From positions 17,553 through 81,552 of the forward strand of contig CALJVC010000053.1 of the NCBI GenBank assembly GCA_937974845.1: a DNA stretch of 64,000 nucleotides, read 5' to 3'. Each line of letters starts with the position of its first letter. The first letter of the stretch is position 1. The position numbers were made by a program, and so were the translations under genes. This DNA comes from an uncultured Pseudogracilibacillus sp. (GTDB lineage: Bacteria > Bacillota > Bacilli > Bacillales > Amphibacillaceae). The notes beneath the pieces were generated by a model, which was not told the DNA's origin, made no database searches, and saw only the letters and a program-made list of their open reading frames with translations. Positions 8,236-15,907 of the stretch are shown piece by piece.

Positions 8236-9879
8236 TTATTCAACCATAATAATATACGAATAGATTGGTTGGTCACCGCGATGAATCTCTACTTCGATAT
8301 CTTCAAAAGCTTCATCGACATAGTTCTCTAAGCTTTCGATATCCTCTTCTGTTGTATCCTCACCGGCAAATAAGGTAACGAGCTCATCTTCCTCTGTAAT
8401 GAGTTCGGATAATAAAGCCTTTGTCGCTTGCAACTTTGTTTTTTCACTCACAACGATGGTCTCATCGTTTAATCCTATGAAATCATCTTTAGAAACAATG
8501 ACATCATTAATCTTGGTATCCCTAGTGGCATAAGTAATTAAGCCGGTTTTCACTTCACTTGCCGCTTGTTCCATTTCTTCAATACTTTCTTCAACAGTTT
8601 GATTGGCATCGAAGGAAAACAAGGCTTGTAAGCCCTGAGGAATCGTAACCGTCGGAATAACACTCACCGCTTTATCGGTAAATTCGACAGCCTGTTCAGC
8701 AGCGAGTAAGATGTTTTTATTATTCGGTAAGATATAAATGTGTGAGGCTTCAATTTGTTCAATTTCTTTTACAAAATCTTCAGTGCTAGGGTTCATCGTC
8801 TGTCCACCATCGATAATAGCCGTCGCTCCTAGACTTGTAAACACTTCCTTTAAGCCTTCTCCTTGAGCAACGGTTAAAAAGGCATAAGGAAGTTCCTCCT
8901 GAACGGTCTCAGCGTTATTCTTCACCGCTTCTTTATATTGCTCCCGCATGTTTTCTATATCGATTTTCGTTAGGTCTCCATGCTCTTGGGCTAAATTAAG
9001 CACTTCCCCGGGTGTTTCCGTATGAATATGGACCTTAACTAAATTGCTCTCACTAGCAACGAGTAAAGAATCACCGTATTCTGTTAACTGGGTCCGGAAG
9101 CCCTTTTCATCGAAGGATCCTTCCTTATCTTCATCTAACAAGATAAAAAACTCTGTACAATAGCCTCGTTCGATCGTATCGATGCTCAAGGCCGACTGTC
9201 GTTCTTGATGCTCACAAGCCACCTGCTCCTCAAAGCTCACTTCTGTGAAATCCTCAAGCTTTTCTCCCTTTAGTCCCGCAAGGAAGCCTTCATAAATAAC
9301 AACAAGCCCCTTTCCACCAGAATCTACGACTCCCACCTCTTTTAATACGGGTAAAAGGCTCGGGGTACGGGCTAATGAACGCTTAGCTTCTGCGATAATC
9401 GCTTCAAAAAACGATATGATATTATGGCTTTTTTCCTTTTGCTTACTCGCTTCTATAGCCATATCTTTAGCAACAGTAAGAATCGTTCCCTCTACTGGAT
9501 TAGTCACCGATGTATAGGCAATATCGACGCCTTTATTCAAAGCATCGGAAATATCTCCGATACTTAACTCATCCTTTTCTAAATTCAGAGCTGAGAAACC
9601 TCGGAAAAGCTGGGAGAGAATTACTCCGGAATTCCCCCGCGCCCCCATTAAAAGCCCCTTTGTAAAACCATTAATTTGTTCTTTTAATGAGTTGAACTCG
9701 AACTTCCTCATTTCTGATAAACCAGAGCTTAATGACAGGTTCATATTTGTTCCTGTATCTCCATCTGGAACGGGAAAGACATTTAGCTTGTTAATTGCTT
9801 CTTTTTGTTTTGCTAAATAATTGGCTCCCGATTGGATCATTTGTAACCATTTTTCTTTCGTGATTGATTGTTCTAACAC
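8236..9879 (-). CDS. fakA: Fatty acid kinase catalytic subunit FakA-like (YloV), DAK/DhaL-domain protein
   Basis: 547-residue protein with an N-terminal DhaL-type nucleotide-binding domain showing NVFPVPDGDTGTNMNLS, whose Asp residues bind Mg-ATP, and GARGNSGVILSQ. A middle domain and a C-terminal domain follow. In Staphylococcus, FakA phosphorylates fatty acids bound by FakB carriers to allow their incorporation into phospholipid; the B. subtilis homologue is YloV. No fakB gene is in the window. The open frame reaches 9900, but GTG 9879 with SD GGGGAGG at 8 bases is the likely start. It is divergent from rpmB. The usual upstream neighbour yloU (Asp23 family) is absent. Confidence 0.88.
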   Translation of the reverse strand: MLEQSITKEKWLQMIQSGANYLAKQKEAINKLNVFPVPDGDTGTNMNLSLSSGLSEMRKFEFNSLKEQINGFTKGLLMGARGNSGVILSQLFRGFSALNLEKDELSIGDISDALNKGVDIAYTSVTNPVEGTILTVAKDMAIEASKQKEKSHNIISFFEAIIAEAKRSLARTPSLLPVLKEVGVVDSGGKGLVVIYEGFLAGLKGEKLEDFTEVSFEEQVACEHQERQSALSIDTIERGYCTEFFILLDEDKEGSFDEKGFRTQLTEYGDSLLVASESNLVKVHIHTETPGEVLNLAQEHGDLTKIDIENMREQYKEAVKNNAETVQEELPYAFLTVAQGEGLKEVFTSLGATAIIDGGQTMNPSTEDFVKEIEQIEASHIYILPNNKNILLAAEQAVEFTDKAVSVIPTVTIPQGLQALFSFDANQTVEESIEEMEQAASEVKTGLITYATRDTKINDVIVSKDDFIGLNDETIVVSEKTKLQATKALLSELITEEDELVTLFAGEDTTEEDIESLENYVDEAFEDIEVEIHRGDQPIYSYIIMVE

Positions 9880-9932
9880 TTTTCGTTCCTCCCCGAACAA
9901 ACAAAACTACATTCAAGATTTATTACGAATAC

Positions 9933-9960
9933 ATTGTACCGTTTTTTTACGATAAGTAAA
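9933..9960 (-). promoter_or_regulatory. Candidate sigma-A promoter for fakA
   Basis: Minus strand TTTACT (9955-9960), 16-base spacer, TACAAT (9933-9938), located 54 bases before the GTG start of fakA. Adequate but not perfect match. Confidence 0.5.
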
Positions 9961-10076
9961 GCCTCATTTATGATAATGTTTTAATATCAACTCATATCAT
10001 ATACTTTTATATAGCTTTTAGCTAATATTTTACTATCTATCCTAACAGGTAATATTTGATAGGAATGTAATGAACG

Positions 10077-10105
10077 TTGCATAATTATCTATCCTATGGT
10101 AAATT
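10077..10105 (+). promoter_or_regulatory. Promoter of rpmB
   Basis: TTGCAT (10077-10082), 17-base spacer, TAAATT (10100-10105) with a TGG extension before the -10. It lies 43 bases upstream of the rpmB start. Confidence 0.55.
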
Positions 10106-10148
10106 AAATAAGTATGAATTGGGATTTACGTGTAAGGGAGGGGTATTG

Positions 10149-10337
10149 ATGTCAAGAAAATGCGTCATTACTGGTAAGAAAACTGGTAGCGGAAATAAGC
10201 GCTCCCACGCGATGAACGCAACACGCCGTAAGTGGAAGGCAAACTTACAAAAAGTAAGAATTATGGTAGATGGAAAGCCACAACGTGTGTACGTATCAGC
10301 CCGTGCATTAAAGTCTGGTAAAGTCAAACGTGTATAA
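10149..10337 (+). CDS. rpmB: 50S ribosomal protein L28
   Basis: 62-residue basic ribosomal protein, full length. It is recognised by [20 protein letters not shown] at the start and [15 protein letters not shown] at the end. A longer frame from 10077 was rejected: ATG 10149 has SD AAGGGAGGGG at good spacing and gives the family length. It is monocistronic, with its own promoter and a strong terminator, divergent from fakA and convergent with spoVM. Confidence 0.98.
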   Translation: MSRKCVITGKKTGSGNKRSHAMNATRRKWKANLQKVRIMVDGKPQRVYVSARALKSGKVKRV

Positions 10338-10341
10338 GTGT

Positions 10342-10387
10342 AAAAAGGTTAGGAGCTTCATTGAATGGGACTCTTAGCCTTTTTTTA
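10342..10387 (+). terminator. Rho-independent terminator after rpmB
   Basis: Stem of about 14 bp (AAAAAGGTTAGGAG pairing with CTCTTAGCCTTTTT, with two G-U pairs) and a T7 tract, starting 4 bases after the rpmB stop. Confidence 0.92.
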
Positions 10388-10390
10388 ATA

Positions 10391-10425
10391 CAAAAAAACT
10401 CCACTGCCGCGAAGGCTAGTGGAGT
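10391..10425 (-). terminator. Rho-independent terminator after spoVM
   Basis: On the minus strand ACTCCACT-A-GCC and GGC-AGTGGAGT form an 11-bp stem with one bulge, followed by TTTTTTT. It lies 22 bases past the spoVM stop and back to back with the rpmB terminator. Confidence 0.88.
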
Positions 10426-10446
10426 AAAGTGAGAATACCTTCTTCC

Positions 10447-10527
10447 TTAATCTTTTTTAAACATTCCTAATAATACTCGAACAAAGCTACCGATAAAGCG
10501 CGGGAGCTTAACTGTATAAAATTTCAT
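10447..10527 (-). CDS. spoVM: Stage V sporulation protein SpoVM (26 residues)
   Basis: A tiny gene below usual length cut-offs. It starts MKFYTVKLPRF and ends in MFKKD, and aligns without gaps to B. subtilis SpoVM as I recall it. SpoVM is an amphipathic helix that recognises the positively curved outer forespore membrane and anchors SpoIVA during spore coat assembly. Pro9, needed for correct curvature recognition, is conserved. SD GGAGG is 8 bases from ATG 10527. The position between rpe and rpmB is the same as in B. subtilis except that thiN is missing. It is expected to be mother-cell (sigma-E) expressed. Confidence 0.95.
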   Translation of the reverse strand: MKFYTVKLPRFIGSFVRVLLGMFKKD

Positions 10528-10585
10528 TTCATCCGCCTCCGTAAAGAAATGGAAACTTTGAAACACTCCATTCCAGTGTTAGTTT

Positions 10586-10606
10586 AGTATATGTATCGGA
10601 GACAGT
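10586..10606 (-). promoter_or_regulatory. Possible sigma-E promoter for spoVM
   Basis: Minus-strand CATATACT (10586-10593) matches 7 of 8 positions of the sigma-E -10 consensus CATACAMT as I recall it. Upstream TAAATA-type sequence is only a weak -35. It is about 60 bases before spoVM, between it and rpe. Confidence 0.35.
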
Positions 10607-10619
10607 ATTTAGAACTCAT

Positions 10620-11276
10620 TTAATCTAAGATTGATTGACGAAGGGCTTTGATCGCTTCGGATCGATTATCCTTATTAAAGATAGCACTGCCTGCGACAAG
10701 CACTTCAGCACCAGCATCCGTGCAAAGCTTTGCTGTTTCGGCATTAACGCCTCCATCCACTTCTATTTCGTAGCGATAGCCTCGAGACGATTTCCACGTC
10801 GCTAATTGCTCAACTTTTCCTAGAGTACTTTCAATTAAGGACTGCCCTCCAAAGCCAGGATTCACCGTCATGACGAGGGCTAAATCAATTTCATCTAATA
10901 TTGGTTCAAGCATCGTCACCGGCGTCGAAGGATTAATAGCAACCCCTGCCTTAACTCCGTGAGATTTAATCAGTTGGATCGTCCGGTGCAAATGGACCGA
11001 AGCTTCGTAATGGACGGTAATAATCGAAGCCCCGGCGTCGGCAAACTCTTGGATATAACGCTCCGGTTTTTCTATCATTAAATGAACATCTAAGTCTATT
11101 GAAGTTATCGGCCGAAGGGCCTCTACAACCAAAGGACCGATTGTAATATTCGGTACAAAGTGGCCATCCATCACATCAACATGAATATAGTCGGCCCCAG
11201 CCTGGGTCACTTCTTTTACCTCTTCTCCAAGCTTGGCAAAATCCGCTGATAAAATTGAAGGTGCTAATTTAACCAT
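10620..11276 (-). CDS. rpe: Ribulose-phosphate 3-epimerase
   Basis: Interconverts ribulose 5-phosphate and xylulose 5-phosphate in the pentose phosphate pathway; 218 residues, TIM barrel. It shows APSILSADF at the N-terminus, the metal/catalytic segment HVDVMDGHFVPN, and the phosphate-binding MTVNPGFGGQ and VDGGVN. It starts 4 bases after the end of rsgA and belongs to the prpC-prkC-rsgA-rpe operon. Confidence 0.97.
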   Translation of the reverse strand: MVKLAPSILSADFAKLGEEVKEVTQAGADYIHVDVMDGHFVPNITIGPLVVEALRPITSIDLDVHLMIEKPERYIQEFADAGASIITVHYEASVHLHRTIQLIKSHGVKAGVAINPSTPVTMLEPILDEIDLALVMTVNPGFGGQSLIESTLGKVEQLATWKSSRGYRYEIEVDGGVNAETAKLCTDAGAEVLVAGSAIFNKDNRSEAIKALRQSILD

Positions 11277-11279
11277 CGA

Positions 11280-12161
11280 TCAATACCTCGGCTTTCTTGT
11301 TAATATTTCTTGTAAAAAGAGTTGGTAATGTTCGTAACGTTCCTGAGAAATCTCTCCCTTATCCAAGGCTTCTTTCACCTGGCAATGGGGTTCATTGATA
11401 TGGAGGCAGGAACGAAATCGGCAATATTGTGCCTGTTCTTTAATCTCTACGAAATAACTTCCTAATTCGTTCGCTTCTATATGCTCGAAATCGATCGAGC
11501 TAAAACCTGGCGTGTCAGCGACAAGCCCGCCATTAATCTGATGTAATTCGACGTGCCTTGTCGTATGTCGACCACGACCTAAACTTTTGGAGATTTCCCC
11601 GGTTTTAATTTGAAAACTCGGTTCAATTGTATTTAAGAGCGTCGACTTTCCGACGCCCGTCTGCCCCATAATAACTGTTATATCGTGTTTTAAAAAGTCT
11701 AACAACCTATCATCTACCGTTTCCTCTAAAGAAAAATAGGCAACTTTATAACCTAGCTTTTCATAACGTTCCTTATAGCTTTCGATGCTTTCCATCTCTT
11801 CTTTAGAGGCTAAATCCTTCTTTGTAAAAACAATCATCGCTTCAATCTGTTTCGACTCAACGATGACCAAAAAGCGATCGAGTAATTGAGGACTGAATGT
11901 CGGCTCTGTAATCGAGCTAACGATTAAAGCCTTGTCGATATTTACAATTGGTGGACGTCTGAGTTCATTTTTTCTTTCAGCAATTTCTTTTATATATCCT
12001 TCATCTTCACTTATGATATCAAACGTGACAAGATCCCCGACGAGAGGGGTGATTTTTTTATTACGAAAAACCCCTCTCCCTTTACAAGCGTAAAGTCGTT
12101 GATCTTCTGTTTTAACATAATAAAAACCACTTAATGCTTTGACAATTCTACCCTTTGCCAT
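11280..12161 (-). CDS. rsgA: Ribosome small-subunit-dependent GTPase RsgA (CpgA/YloQ)
   Basis: Circularly permuted GTPase of 293 residues acting in late 30S maturation. Order: N-terminal OB-fold (residues ~1-65), then G4 FTKKDL, G1 GQTGVGKSTLLN and G3 DTPGFSS in permuted order. A C-terminal zinc segment has Cys-x4-Cys-x-His-x5-Cys (CRFRSCLHINEPHC). In B. subtilis the protein is a substrate of PrkC, whose gene is immediately upstream here (14-base gap). Confidence 0.97.
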   Translation of the reverse strand: MAKGRIVKALSGFYYVKTEDQRLYACKGRGVFRNKKITPLVGDLVTFDIISEDEGYIKEIAERKNELRRPPIVNIDKALIVSSITEPTFSPQLLDRFLVIVESKQIEAMIVFTKKDLASKEEMESIESYKERYEKLGYKVAYFSLEETVDDRLLDFLKHDITVIMGQTGVGKSTLLNTIEPSFQIKTGEISKSLGRGRHTTRHVELHQINGGLVADTPGFSSIDFEHIEANELGSYFVEIKEQAQYCRFRSCLHINEPHCQVKEALDKGEISQERYEHYQLFLQEILTRKPRY

Positions 12162-12175
12162 TTAGCCACCCTTTC

Positions 12176-14155
12176 TCAATACGGTATTTTTTCACTAATT
12201 ATTTCTTCACCGTCACGTACAACCTTGTATTCTGCGACCTCACCTTCAGCGATTACTAGAGTTAATTCATACTCCTTATCCCGATTAATTTTCGTTTCAT
12301 GGAACACATTCGTAATATCTTCGTTCATGTCGCCTACATATATTTGTACGAGTTGCTCCTTAGGCAATTCACCATCCGGACCCGGCGTCGGTTCAAAGGG
12401 CACAGTAAAAGTAACAGAATGGGTACGCGGAGGCTTCGCTTCTGGCCCTTTAGAAATTGTAATCGTCACGATACTACCTTCTTCTAATTCCGTATTTTCA
12501 CGAGGTTCTTGGGACATAATTCGATTCTTTTCTACCGAATTAGAATAAGCTTCTTTGATTTCTAATTTTAAATTGTTTCTCTTCGCATAGCTCCTAGCCT
12601 CTTCTAAAGTCAAGCCAATTAAATTACCTAAAGAAATTTTTTTCGGACCTGAACTTACCTCAAAGATAACCGTTGTATCTTCTGGTACGACCTCATCCCC
12701 AGGTAGAGGTTGGATTTGAGTAACGATCTGACCGATCGGATCTCTAGAGATAACACCATAGGAACGAATCTCCTCATAACCATCTTCTTCTAAAATTCGC
12801 TCTACTTGAGAAAAGTTTTTCCCAACATAATTAGCAAATTTCACCTTTTCCTTCCCTTCACTAACATAGACATCTATCGTCGACTTTTCCTTCACCTTCC
12901 GACCCGCTTCTGGATCAGTTTTGATAACTTTTCCTTTCTCGACTTCTTCCGAAGGCACCGTTTCTTTATTCACTTTTAATTTCAAGGCTTCTAATTGTTT
13001 AACAGCCTCATCATAATCTAAATCTGTTACATCCGGTACAATGACATCTTTCGGTGCCGTAATTAAAAAGATGATAAAGAAGATAAGTGCGATAGCTAGT
13101 ATTGATAAGATACTCATGATCCAACGACGGCGTTTGCGTTGCTTTTTTGGTGAAGAATCTTTTTCATGAGAAGCTCTTACTCTCTCTTCGCCTACATCTT
13201 CCCCTTGCATAACGAGGGTCGGGGTGTCATCTTCCTTAGCGACTTCTCCTATCGATTCGTCAGTAATAATCGGAATTGCCTTCGTTTCCTCCCCGGTATC
13301 ATAGGGTGGAACATACACGGGTTGGTCACGGTTTTCTGGATTTAAGGCTACTGAAATAACGTGCTCCATTTCAGCGACAGATTCATAACGATGGAAGGGA
13401 TCTTTAGTCGTCGCTTTTAATATAATATTTTCGATACTTTGCGGAATTTCTGGATTTTTCTCGCGAACTGAAGGGATATCGTCTTGTAAGTGTTTTAAAG
13501 CAATCGATACAGGTGACTGGCCTGAAAAAGGTAACTCCCCCGTCAACAATTCATAAAATACAATACCTAAAGAATAAATATCTGACTTTTTTGTCGCCTT
13601 ACCTCCCCGGGCCTGTTCCGGTGACAAATAGTGAACGGAACCTAAGACAGAATTCGTCTGGGTTAAGGCAGTCGCACTTAATGCAACGGCAATCCCGAAG
13701 TCCGTTACTTTCACATTTCCATCACGATCTAATAAAATATTTTGCGGCTTTATATCTCGATGAATCAGTCCGGTTTCATGGGCATGCTCAATTGCAGAGG
13801 TTAACTGAGCCATAATATCTACTGCCTTCTCTACCGATAAAGGGCCATGGTTTTGAATATATTCTTTTAAAGTCAGGCCATCGACATATTCCATCACGAT
13901 ATATAGAATATCTTCTTCCTCACCGACGTCATAAATCGTAACGATATTCGGATGGGATAAACTCGTTGCCGCCTGGGCCTCCCGGTCGAAGCGCTCTACG
14001 AATTCCGGATCATTGACAAACTCCATACGCAAAACCTTAATCGCTACTTCCCGCTCCAATATTAAATCGTAGCCTAAGTATACATTGGCCATGCCACCGC
14101 CACCGATTCTACGTTTGATGCGGTATCGTTCATTTAATAAGTGACCGATAATCAT
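12176..14155 (-). CDS. prkC: Membrane Ser/Thr protein kinase PrkC with PASTA repeats
   Basis: 659 residues. The cytoplasmic kinase domain (1-270) has the glycine loop GGGGMANVY, Lys40 (AIKVL), catalytic loop HRDIKPQN (Asp134), DFG (Asp152) and an activation loop with several Thr/Ser ahead of GSVHYLSPEQ. A basic juxtamembrane stretch leads to one transmembrane helix (~345-367). Outside are three PASTA repeats (~372-570) that bind muropeptide/peptidoglycan fragments, and a C-terminal domain to 659. In B. subtilis this kinase triggers spore germination in response to muropeptides. Its start overlaps the stop of the cognate phosphatase prpC (ATGA). Confidence 0.97.
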   Translation of the reverse strand: MIIGHLLNERYRIKRRIGGGGMANVYLGYDLILEREVAIKVLRMEFVNDPEFVERFDREAQAATSLSHPNIVTIYDVGEEEDILYIVMEYVDGLTLKEYIQNHGPLSVEKAVDIMAQLTSAIEHAHETGLIHRDIKPQNILLDRDGNVKVTDFGIAVALSATALTQTNSVLGSVHYLSPEQARGGKATKKSDIYSLGIVFYELLTGELPFSGQSPVSIALKHLQDDIPSVREKNPEIPQSIENIILKATTKDPFHRYESVAEMEHVISVALNPENRDQPVYVPPYDTGEETKAIPIITDESIGEVAKEDDTPTLVMQGEDVGEERVRASHEKDSSPKKQRKRRRWIMSILSILAIALIFFIIFLITAPKDVIVPDVTDLDYDEAVKQLEALKLKVNKETVPSEEVEKGKVIKTDPEAGRKVKEKSTIDVYVSEGKEKVKFANYVGKNFSQVERILEEDGYEEIRSYGVISRDPIGQIVTQIQPLPGDEVVPEDTTVIFEVSSGPKKISLGNLIGLTLEEARSYAKRNNLKLEIKEAYSNSVEKNRIMSQEPRENTELEEGSIVTITISKGPEAKPPRTHSVTFTVPFEPTPGPDGELPKEQLVQIYVGDMNEDITNVFHETKINRDKEYELTLVIAEGEVAEYKVVRDGEEIISEKIPY

Positions 14156-14901
14156 AGAGCGTCACCTTCTTTGTTTTGAACGATGACTAAGGTTATATTA
14201 TCTTCTCCGCCACGGTCATTGGCTAGATCGATCAAATACTTCGCTGTCTCTTCAAGAGACTCCATCGTTGCTAAAGCTTCTTCTAACTCAAGCTTCTTCA
14301 CTTTATTCGTCAATCCATCGGAAGCGAGTAGAAGGCAATCCCCCTTTGTCCAAGGGATGCTTTGAATATCCGGTTCAATCTCGACTTCTGTTCCTAGGGC
14401 TTTCATCAGGACATTTTTTCTCGGATGGACTTCTGCATCGGAAGGAGAGATCTGTCCCGTTTTTACTAACTCATTTACGAGCGAATGATCACTAGTCATC
14501 TGACGAAGTTGGGAGGGCTGAGTCCAAAGGTAGCAACGACTATCCCCCACATGACCGATGGTAACAAAGTCCTTTGTCACAACCGTAACAACTACTGTCG
14601 TCCCCATTCCTTGGTATTCCTTTTGCTCCTCAGCTTCTTCATAAATTGCCCGATTGACATCAAGGATTTGAGTAAACAACCACGATTCAGCCTCTTTTGA
14701 TGACGTAAAGGCTCCAGTTTCTTCCCAGGCTTTTTTAAATAGTTCGACGGCTAAGGAGCTAGCGACCTCTCCCGCTTGATGGCCTCCCATCCCATCGGCG
14801 ACGATTGCTAACGTTTGGTCTTGGGGATGGGAAAATACCCCTCCTGCATCTTCATTGGTCGACCGGACTTTTCCACAATCGGTAAGAAAATACCCTTCCA
14901 T
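14152..14901 (-). CDS. prpC: PP2C-type protein phosphatase PrpC (Stp)
   Basis: 249-residue metal-dependent Ser/Thr phosphatase that reverses PrkC phosphorylation. PP2C motifs present: GKVRSTNEDA, VADGMGGHQAGEVAS, HVGDSRCYL, LASDGLTN and GGEDNITLV. GTG 14910 opens the frame, but ATG 14901 has SD AGAGGTG at 6 bases. Compared with B. subtilis, rlmN and rsmB should lie between fmt and prpC and are absent. Confidence 0.96.
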   Translation of the reverse strand: MEGYFLTDCGKVRSTNEDAGGVFSHPQDQTLAIVADGMGGHQAGEVASSLAVELFKKAWEETGAFTSSKEAESWLFTQILDVNRAIYEEAEEQKEYQGMGTTVVVTVVTKDFVTIGHVGDSRCYLWTQPSQLRQMTSDHSLVNELVKTGQISPSDAEVHPRKNVLMKALGTEVEIEPDIQSIPWTKGDCLLLASDGLTNKVKKLELEEALATMESLEETAKYLIDLANDRGGEDNITLVIVQNKEGDAL

Positions 14902-14952
14902 CGTTTTCACCTCTACTCTACTTTCTAGTTTTTCCGCGAAAAATTTCGCGTG

Positions 14953-15891
14953 CTATGATTGAAACCTTTGTGCTTTTTGTATTTTATTTGAATGCCCACG
15001 TAAAAATTCACTTACTTTCATCCGCTTTTTCCCAGCAGGTTGAATTTCGAGGAGACGGAGCCCTTTCTGATCGCCACATACGACCGTGATACTTTCTTCG
15101 TCAATTGCAACAACTTCGCCCGGTTCCCCTTCATAACGAACGTCTGTTGGCTCGCCCCACCAAACCTTTATACGTTCTCCTTCTAATTTAGTGTAGGCGA
15201 CAGGCCAAGGATGTAAACCTCTAATATGGTTATACACCTCTTCAGCCCTTCGATTCCAATCGATCTTCTCTAGCTCTCTAGTAATGTTTGGGGCGAAAGT
15301 GGCCTTCTTTTCATCCTGGGGAATTCGTTCATTCGTTTTAGAAAAAATGGCAGGTAAGGTCTCGATTAATAACGTAGCTCCTAAATCTGCCAATTTATCG
15401 TGCAAGATTCCGACATGGTCGGTTCTTTCAATCGGGAGCTTAGCCTGAGCAATCATATCGCCGGCATCCAATTTTTCTTCCATGTACATAATTGTAATTC
15501 CTGTTTCTTTTTTTCCCTCTAATATTGCATAATGAATCGGTGCTCCTCCACGTAACTCCGGTAATAAGGAGGCATGCACATTAATGCTACCTAAAGGCGG
15601 GGCATCTAGCAATGCTTTTGGCAAAATTTGTCCATAGGCAGCCGTAATAATTAAATCGGGCGAATACTCTAAGATTGTCTCATAATCTTCCTTGATTCGC
15701 TCCGGTTGAAAAACAGGAATCTCATGTTTTTGCGCAAACCGTTTCACTGGGGGCGGAGTTAACCTTTGCTTCCGCCCTACTGGCCGATCCGGCTGGGTCA
15801 CTACCAAGACTACGTCGATAGCTTCTTCTATTAATGCTTGCAAAATAGGAACAGCAAAATCCGGTGTTCCCATAAAGACTACTCGTTTCAT
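14953..15891 (-). CDS. fmt: Methionyl-tRNA formyltransferase
   Basis: Formylates initiator Met-tRNA using 10-formyl-tetrahydrofolate; 312 residues. The N-terminal Rossmann domain has FMGTPDFAVP, the catalytic block NVHASLLPELRGGAPI, and the Asp of KLDAGDMI. The C-terminal OB-like domain begins near residue 205. It follows priA by 16 bases. The peptide deformylase gene def, which normally accompanies it, is absent here. Confidence 0.97.
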   Translation of the reverse strand: MKRVVFMGTPDFAVPILQALIEEAIDVVLVVTQPDRPVGRKQRLTPPPVKRFAQKHEIPVFQPERIKEDYETILEYSPDLIITAAYGQILPKALLDAPPLGSINVHASLLPELRGGAPIHYAILEGKKETGITIMYMEEKLDAGDMIAQAKLPIERTDHVGILHDKLADLGATLLIETLPAIFSKTNERIPQDEKKATFAPNITRELEKIDWNRRAEEVYNHIRGLHPWPVAYTKLEGERIKVWWGEPTDVRYEGEPGEVVAIDEESITVVCGDQKGLRLLEIQPAGKKRMKVSEFLRGHSNKIQKAQRFQS

Positions 15892-15907
15892 TAATCTTTC
15901 TACTCCT

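Noticed and set aside
10557..10582. Hairpin AACACT/AGTGTT upstream of spoVM
   Set aside because: Only 6 bp and no T tract; too weak to call a terminator for rpe.
14935..14950. Palindrome CGCGAAAAATTTCGCG between fmt and prpC
   Set aside because: Stem of 7 bp with a 2-base centre and no T tract on the transcribed strand; no known operator matches it that I can name.
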